This document shows, piece by piece, positions 33,067-36,896 of a DNA stretch of 36,896 nt; within the stretch, counting starts at the first letter, position 1; every line of letters starts with the position of its first letter. The stretch spans positions 1-36,896 of the forward strand of contig JAJXWT010000009.1 of the NCBI GenBank assembly GCA_021781475.1, written 5' to 3'. The position numbers and the translations under genes are program-made. Under the pieces are notes generated by a model. It had not been told where the DNA came from and made no database searches. It was given only the letters and a program-made list of their open reading frames with translations. Origin of the DNA: a bacterium. GTDB taxonomy: Bacteria > Patescibacteriota > Saccharimonadia > Saccharimonadales > Saccharimonadaceae.

Positions 33067-33882
33067 CTATATCGCGTTTTCAAATGCCCTTGCAGCGCTG
33101 GGTGAGTATTGGTTCGCGTAGGTAACAACATCGTCAATATCTGCCTCAATATCCCATTTAAGCCTCGCGGCCTGTTTAAATGCAAACGCGCCAACAAGGG
33201 CGCCAACTTGCATGCGCGTGCGCTCTTGGGCGCGCAGTTCACCGGGTGTAAAGGATTTGATCGTATCATCAAAATTGTCTATGCGTTCTGCCAATTTATC
33301 TTGCAGCTGCCCAAGGGCGTCAATTTTGCTAGCCCGCGAATCGGTTATTTGCGCAAGGCTCGGCTGCAAGTCAATTGGGAACCTCAGCCAATCGCTCGCA
33401 ACTTGTAAAAGGGTGGGCTTACGGAGCAATAGCCACGCACCACCATCTTTTTTGCCGCTTGTTCTGCGAACCTCTGGTTTAAACCCGGCAGCCATGACCT
33501 CGGCCCAGTATTCATGAAAACCTGGTTGTATTTCATGGTCATTTTCAATCACGCCGCCGTTCGCATGGCCGTATTCCGTAAAAACATCCATACTTGGCTC
33601 GTCTGCTTGTTTTGTATTCCCAAGGCGAACCGTAAAAATACTGGGCCGCACAACTTCCGCACCAGGGTTATTGGCGAGCGTGTGTTCATAAAAATCCTCA
33701 ATACCATCCAAAATAGCAAACCGGCCAAGCTGTAAAATCCGACCAAGCTCATGGGCGTTTACCCGTAGTTCGCTCTTGCTCGCGCCAGGCAATACGTCCG
33801 CGCGCAGCGTGCAGCCTTGCACCGTTAAGAAATTGCTCCGCAGGGCAACGCCATCAGGCGTGAACTCTCTATTCTTTACCAC
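33067..33882 (-). CDS. Hypothetical protein (271 aa, GTG start)
   Basis: No family recognised. It is a soluble alpha/beta protein with helical segments near the end (KIDALGQLQDKLAERIDNFD). The ORF track starts 16 codons earlier, but TATAAT (33894-33889) ends exactly 6 nt before an in-frame GTG at 33882, the spacing seen at other genes here, and the longer version would be partly upstream of the transcript. It lies 77 bp downstream of the glycoamylase-like gene. Confidence 0.65.
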   Translation of the reverse strand: MVKNREFTPDGVALRSNFLTVQGCTLRADVLPGASKSELRVNAHELGRILQLGRFAILDGIEDFYEHTLANNPGAEVVRPSIFTVRLGNTKQADEPSMDVFTEYGHANGGVIENDHEIQPGFHEYWAEVMAAGFKPEVRRTSGKKDGGAWLLLRKPTLLQVASDWLRFPIDLQPSLAQITDSRASKIDALGQLQDKLAERIDNFDDTIKSFTPGELRAQERTRMQVGALVGAFAFKQAARLKWDIEADIDDVVTYANQYSPSAARAFENAI

Positions 33883-33959
33883 AACATAATTATATAATAT
33901 TTGCCAACTTATTGGTATGGGGGCGCTCACTAGCTGGCCGGGGGCCTTTGCGGGCCCGT

Positions 33960-35222
33960 TTATGCCGCGAGTGCCAGGCTTAGCTCGGACACATAGCGGC
34001 CCATGCCGCCTGCGTCTTTATACCAATCGTTATATAGCGCCAATAAAATCATGGCTTGGTCTAACACAAGGTAGGCGTCTGACATTTTGCCGTTGGCGGT
34101 ATCCACGGCATCACAAATTCCAAACCCCGGTTTGTTATACCCTGGGTAGCGTTCGCAATCTTGCATGGTGCTTGCAATGACCTGCTCGCGCGCAAAGGGC
34201 AGCGCAAGCAACTTTGCGTGCGCAGTAATAACAGTACCCGCAGGGTAGCCACCCTCTGCTGCATTCGCCGGTACGCCTAGCTCTTTGTAGCCATCTGGCG
34301 TACGGCACACCGACACACCCCAGCTGCCATTAAGGTACCGTTGGCCATACTCTATTTGGTTTTGAATATGCTCGCGCTGGGCATATTCTATTTCGCCAGG
34401 CTCGCCTTGGGTTAAAAATAAGCGGGGCATTAAATCTTCGAACATACTGCCACCCCAGCTTTTTATTGCGCCAGTTTTAGCCTGTGCAGACTGCGGCTTG
34501 CCAGCTGGCGCAAAACGGCCAAGCTGGTTAAAGTGGCTGGGCTCAATTTTTCCCTTGCTCATGGCAATATAGCTGGCTATGCGTGTTTCCGAAAGCAACA
34601 TATCGTTATGGTAGTTCGAAAACTGGCCCAGGCTGCTATTGTAATGGCCGTAAAATAAGTTCTTTTTTCTGTCAAAAAGCCGGGTTATATCCATTGCATC
34701 TAGCAGGGCTGCCGCCCGGGTGCTTTGTTCGCCACAGCCGGCATTTTTTAATATCAGCAGCCCAGTATACGCCCACCCGCCCTCAATCGTAGATATAATT
34801 TTGCCTTCTGGTGGGGTAATGGCCGCCCCGGTGTTGGTGTCGTACCAGTTATAAAAAAGTCCGTTGTCGTTTTCTAGCCGCTCAAGCGTCATTAACATAG
34901 CGCCGGTGGTCGCGTTTGTGTGTTCGGCAGTATGCAGCCCCATGTCGCGCATGGCAACTAAACTCGCAAAAGTCAGCCCGATATTAGTTGGCGAGGTTAT
35001 TGTTTTTGCAACGAGGTTGCCGTTACTAAGCACCAGCGTGTCATTAGGCAGGTGAGTGGGTGTGTCAATAAGCTTATCAATGCACTCGGCTGTGTCGGCG
35101 GTTAGCTGGGCACAAAATTCATATTCTTTTAGGCGCTCGTTATCCTCGGCTACAATCGTTTGGTAATCGCCAGCAGGGTAGCTGCTAAACGTTCGGGTTT
35201 CTGGGTTTTTTGTCTGCCTCAT
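33960..35222 (-). CDS. Glycoamylase-like (DUF3131-type) carbohydrate-active protein
   Basis: About 420 aa matching the glycoamylase-like domain found in cyclic beta-glucan synthases and GH144-type enzymes. Motifs: TSPTNIGLTFASLVAMRDMG, LFYNWYDTNTG, STIEGGWAYTGLLIL, SWGGSMFEDLMPRLFL, and GSWGVSVCRTPDGY. It would act on beta-glucans. No signal peptide is seen, so it may be cytoplasmic. The ORF opens with TTG at 35327 overlapping the previous gene; the ATG at 35222 has TGC-TATAAC about 30 nt upstream and is preferred, though the longer form cannot be excluded. Confidence 0.78.
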   Translation of the reverse strand: MRQTKNPETRTFSSYPAGDYQTIVAEDNERLKEYEFCAQLTADTAECIDKLIDTPTHLPNDTLVLSNGNLVAKTITSPTNIGLTFASLVAMRDMGLHTAEHTNATTGAMLMTLERLENDNGLFYNWYDTNTGAAITPPEGKIISTIEGGWAYTGLLILKNAGCGEQSTRAAALLDAMDITRLFDRKKNLFYGHYNSSLGQFSNYHNDMLLSETRIASYIAMSKGKIEPSHFNQLGRFAPAGKPQSAQAKTGAIKSWGGSMFEDLMPRLFLTQGEPGEIEYAQREHIQNQIEYGQRYLNGSWGVSVCRTPDGYKELGVPANAAEGGYPAGTVITAHAKLLALPFAREQVIASTMQDCERYPGYNKPGFGICDAVDTANGKMSDAYLVLDQAMILLALYNDWYKDAGGMGRYVSELSLALAA

Positions 35223-35319
35223 TACGCGCCACCGGCTTTCTGTTAGCCTGTTATAGCACACAAAGGTGCGAGTGGCCACTTTAATATTAAATAGCTCACG
35301 CTTTTTAATGCGCGGCCGG

Positions 35320-35739
35320 CTAGGCAAGTGGTATGGGAAAGCTCGCTACGAACTTTGCCAGCTGGTTTGGGTCTTTTTTCAAATCCACTTTAATCCAGTT
35401 ATCTAGTACGCCATGCGCAAGCAAATCAGCCTTTTCGGCATAAAACAAACCATCGTCAAACCACAAAAATGGCTTGGTAAAATCAATTCCGCGCGTTTTT
35501 GCCGTTTGCCATGTTGTCGGCTTGATCTTTTTCATCAGCTCTACCGTTTCGGCGTCAAACAGGTGACCGATGTGCTTTAGCGGCACGCTCGCATCGCCGT
35601 TACAATGTGTCGTCAGCCAATACGTACTATCTGGATATTTTTTTAGCACGGTTGCTAAAAATTCTTTGGCGTAATTGGCAGGCGTCAGGTCATTCGCCAA
35701 CAGCACGCCGTCGATATCTAAGTAAACATCACGTTCCAT
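35320..35739 (-). CDS. Small HAD-like hydrolase
   Basis: A 139-aa HAD-fold protein. Motif I is YLDIDGVLL with Asp8/Asp10; WLTTHCNGD follows as motif II (Thr); LWFDDGLFY is a candidate motif IV. There is no large cap domain, so phosphate esters or nucleic-acid ends are possible substrates (unproven). TATAAT ends 7 nt before the ATG at 35739, which is why the 13-codon-longer ORF start was rejected. Transcribed toward the glycoamylase-like gene. Confidence 0.78.
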   Translation of the reverse strand: MERDVYLDIDGVLLANDLTPANYAKEFLATVLKKYPDSTYWLTTHCNGDASVPLKHIGHLFDAETVELMKKIKPTTWQTAKTRGIDFTKPFLWFDDGLFYAEKADLLAHGVLDNWIKVDLKKDPNQLAKFVASFPIPLA

Positions 35740-35958
35740 ATTTGCTATTATACGGCCTTCCCAAAATGAATATAGCAAGTGTATACTTTTACTATCTCAA
35801 ACGGGTACATAGTCGCAGATATTAACAACCGCGCGCCTGCATACTTAATTCAATAATGTTTACTAAGTGCCTCGCAGAAGAGCTGGGCGCTGCAATACCC
35901 CACTAATTCATAAGTATGCGCTATTTGAAGCTCAGCAATAGAAACGTTTGCTAAGGAA

Positions 35959-35981
35959 AAGGGCGCCGTTACAGCGCCCTT
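35959..35981 (-). terminator. Terminator of the multi-pass membrane protein gene
   Basis: AAGGGCGC and GCGCCCTT (8 bp) with a 7-nt loop. On the minus strand it is followed by TTCC in a T-rich stretch. The rest of 35740-36006 shows no credible gene. Confidence 0.7.
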
Positions 35982-36006
35982 GGCTTCTCCTTTCATGAAT
36001 TGGGGG

Positions 36007-36585
36007 TTACAAATCCTTTGGGTTGCCGTATAGCAACAGGTTGTCGACCCACTTTGGCGGATCCTTTTCGCGCTTGACAGCCCAGCGTGCGTGCAGCAGC
36101 AGGCGGAAGGCAATAAAGGCGCCAAAAAGGTACGCAACTGCTATCTGCTGGTTATTCTGCTGCAGTTCAAAATCGCCGGCACCATGGGCCGCACCATACA
36201 GCAGAGTGATAATGGGGTTACTGTAGCAGCAAACTAGTGTAGTGGCTACTAGCACGAACTGCCATAAAGCCAAAAACAAGGTAATTTTTTGCCGCTCGCT
36301 TTTTGCCGCAAAAAACGGCACGTCGAACGTGAGCCCCATTAAGCCCACCGAAAACGCATACGACACCGCCACCGGAAAGCACACAAGTGCCAGCCAGCCC
36401 AGCACGTGCGTGTGATCGTGGCCACTCAGGATCAGCCCCATCAACGGAACAAACCCTAATGCCAAGGACTGGACCTGCAAAAAGGCGCCCCGCACGGGGT
36501 ATAAACTGCCTACGAGCAGGTACACAACAATCATGATTCCACCGCCAGCAGCCAAGGCGTAATCAAAGATATGCCAAATGGTCAT
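36007..36585 (-). CDS. Multi-pass membrane protein of unknown function
   Basis: A 192-aa protein with about five hydrophobic helices, starting with YALAAGGGIMIVVYLLVGSL and including TLFLALWQFVLVATTLVCCY and a late VAYLFGAFIAFRLLLHA. It ends with a basic, polar tail. No family is recognised. ACGAGGTG precedes the ATG at 36585. It has a good promoter (36635-36663) with an ~45-nt leader, and its own terminator, so it is monocistronic. Confidence 0.7.
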   Translation of the reverse strand: MTIWHIFDYALAAGGGIMIVVYLLVGSLYPVRGAFLQVQSLALGFVPLMGLILSGHDHTHVLGWLALVCFPVAVSYAFSVGLMGLTFDVPFFAAKSERQKITLFLALWQFVLVATTLVCCYSNPIITLLYGAAHGAGDFELQQNNQQIAVAYLFGAFIAFRLLLHARWAVKREKDPPKWVDNLLLYGNPKDL

Positions 36586-36634
36586 ACACACCTCGTGGGG
36601 GTAGGTTTTCAATGTTAAGGTGAGAAGCAGCCAT

Positions 36635-36663
36635 ATGTTAGTATTTTTATTTGTTTTTGTCAA
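36635..36663 (-). promoter_or_regulatory. Promoter of the multi-pass membrane protein gene
   Basis: Minus strand TTGACA (36663-36658), 17 bp, TAACAT (36640-36635). Confidence 0.7.
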
Positions 36664-36734
36664 CTTTAATGGGCCCCAGGTGCGCCACGTGCCAGTGTAG
36701 GTGGGTTATTTTTTATTTTGTTACAAAAAACCTG

Positions 36735-36763
36735 TTGACAAGCCGCTTATGTTTTGCTATGGT
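36735..36763 (+). promoter_or_regulatory. Strong outward promoter near the right edge
   Basis: A perfect TTGACA (36735-36740), exactly 17 bp, TGC-TATGGT (36758-36763). Transcription would start near 36770 and run off the window. Confidence 0.72.
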
Positions 36764-36769
36764 GGCAGT

Positions 36770-36896
36770 AGGTAAGATATATCGACAAAAAGAAATACCT
36801 TACAAAAATAGGCAACGTAAACCAAAAGAATACGAAGCCACGAGATATTTCCACCTTGCAAGGGGAATAAAATAACCGGCCTGATCAGCTGGTTAT
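36770..36896 (+). ncRNA. Candidate small RNA ending in a terminator-like hairpin (partial)
   Basis: Downstream of the promoter at 36735-36763 there is no start codon with a ribosome site; the 74-aa ORF there begins upstream of the promoter. At the very end ATAACCGGC (36872-36880) pairs with GCTGGTTAT (36888-36896), nine base pairs with one G-T, around a 7-nt loop. If a U-tract follows beyond the window, this would be a ~130-nt RNA. It could instead be a leader for the next gene. Confidence 0.35.

Noticed and set aside
36651-36875. 74-aa plus-strand ORF near the right edge
   Set aside because: Its start lies upstream of the strong promoter and across the divergent promoter; the internal ATG overlaps the -10 box; no ribosome site.

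Overview
The window looks like chromosomal DNA from a small-genome CPR/Patescibacteria bacterium, most likely Candidatus Saccharibacteria (TM7). This is inferred from gene content: a complete F-type ATP synthase operon with an unusually short delta subunit, type IV pilin-like and sortase surface proteins, PEGA, DUF4367-like and DUF3048 membrane proteins, paired GT4 glycosyltransferases and few biosynthetic genes. The genetic code appears standard, because TGA is used as a stop in several well-defined genes. No taxonomic marker such as rRNA is present, so the placement is tentative.

Layout. 1-6.6 kb: the end of an unknown gene, then atpI/Z-B-E-F-H-A-G-D-C on the minus strand. 6.6-11.4 kb: a small Cys-rich protein, a very large pilin-like lectin/RCC1 surface protein, a glutaredoxin and an ABC-F ATPase. 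11.4-15.9 kb: an accessory island between the ABC-F gene and smpB. It holds a small retron-like reverse transcriptase (RT) with its own promoter and a ~565-nt structured untranslated leader, two small genes each followed by a copy of the same ~85-bp structured terminator repeat, a ParB-like protein and an HNH nuclease. 15.9-21.1 kb: smpB, two GT4 glycosyltransferases, exonuclease III, a MazG-like pyrophosphatase and a ribokinase-fold protein. 21.1-27.8 kb: another small gene cassette, tRNA-Leu with a copy of its own 5' end in its leader, a sortase, a PEGA protein, a DUF4367-like protein, a HAD phosphatase and gltX. 27.9-36.9 kb: hypothetical proteins, a DUF3048/histidine kinase/response regulator cluster, tRNA-Glu, a 59-aa membrane protein missed by the ORF track, a glycoamylase-like protein, a HAD protein, a multi-pass membrane protein and a strong outward promoter at the right edge.

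Two signals stand out. First, the RT unit has the retron order (promoter, noncoding RNA, RT). Its RT has an NxxxH-like segment, a QGxxxSP box, YLDD and a TGL segment after the palm, and it is bounded by duplicated switch-like terminators. It is the best candidate for an undescribed system. Second, at least fifteen genes have a -10 box (often an extended TGC/CGC-TANNNT) only 5-11 nt before an ATG or GTG and no Shine-Dalgarno. Operon-internal genes and the small cassette genes mostly do have Shine-Dalgarno sequences. This points to widespread leaderless transcription and was used to correct several start codons.
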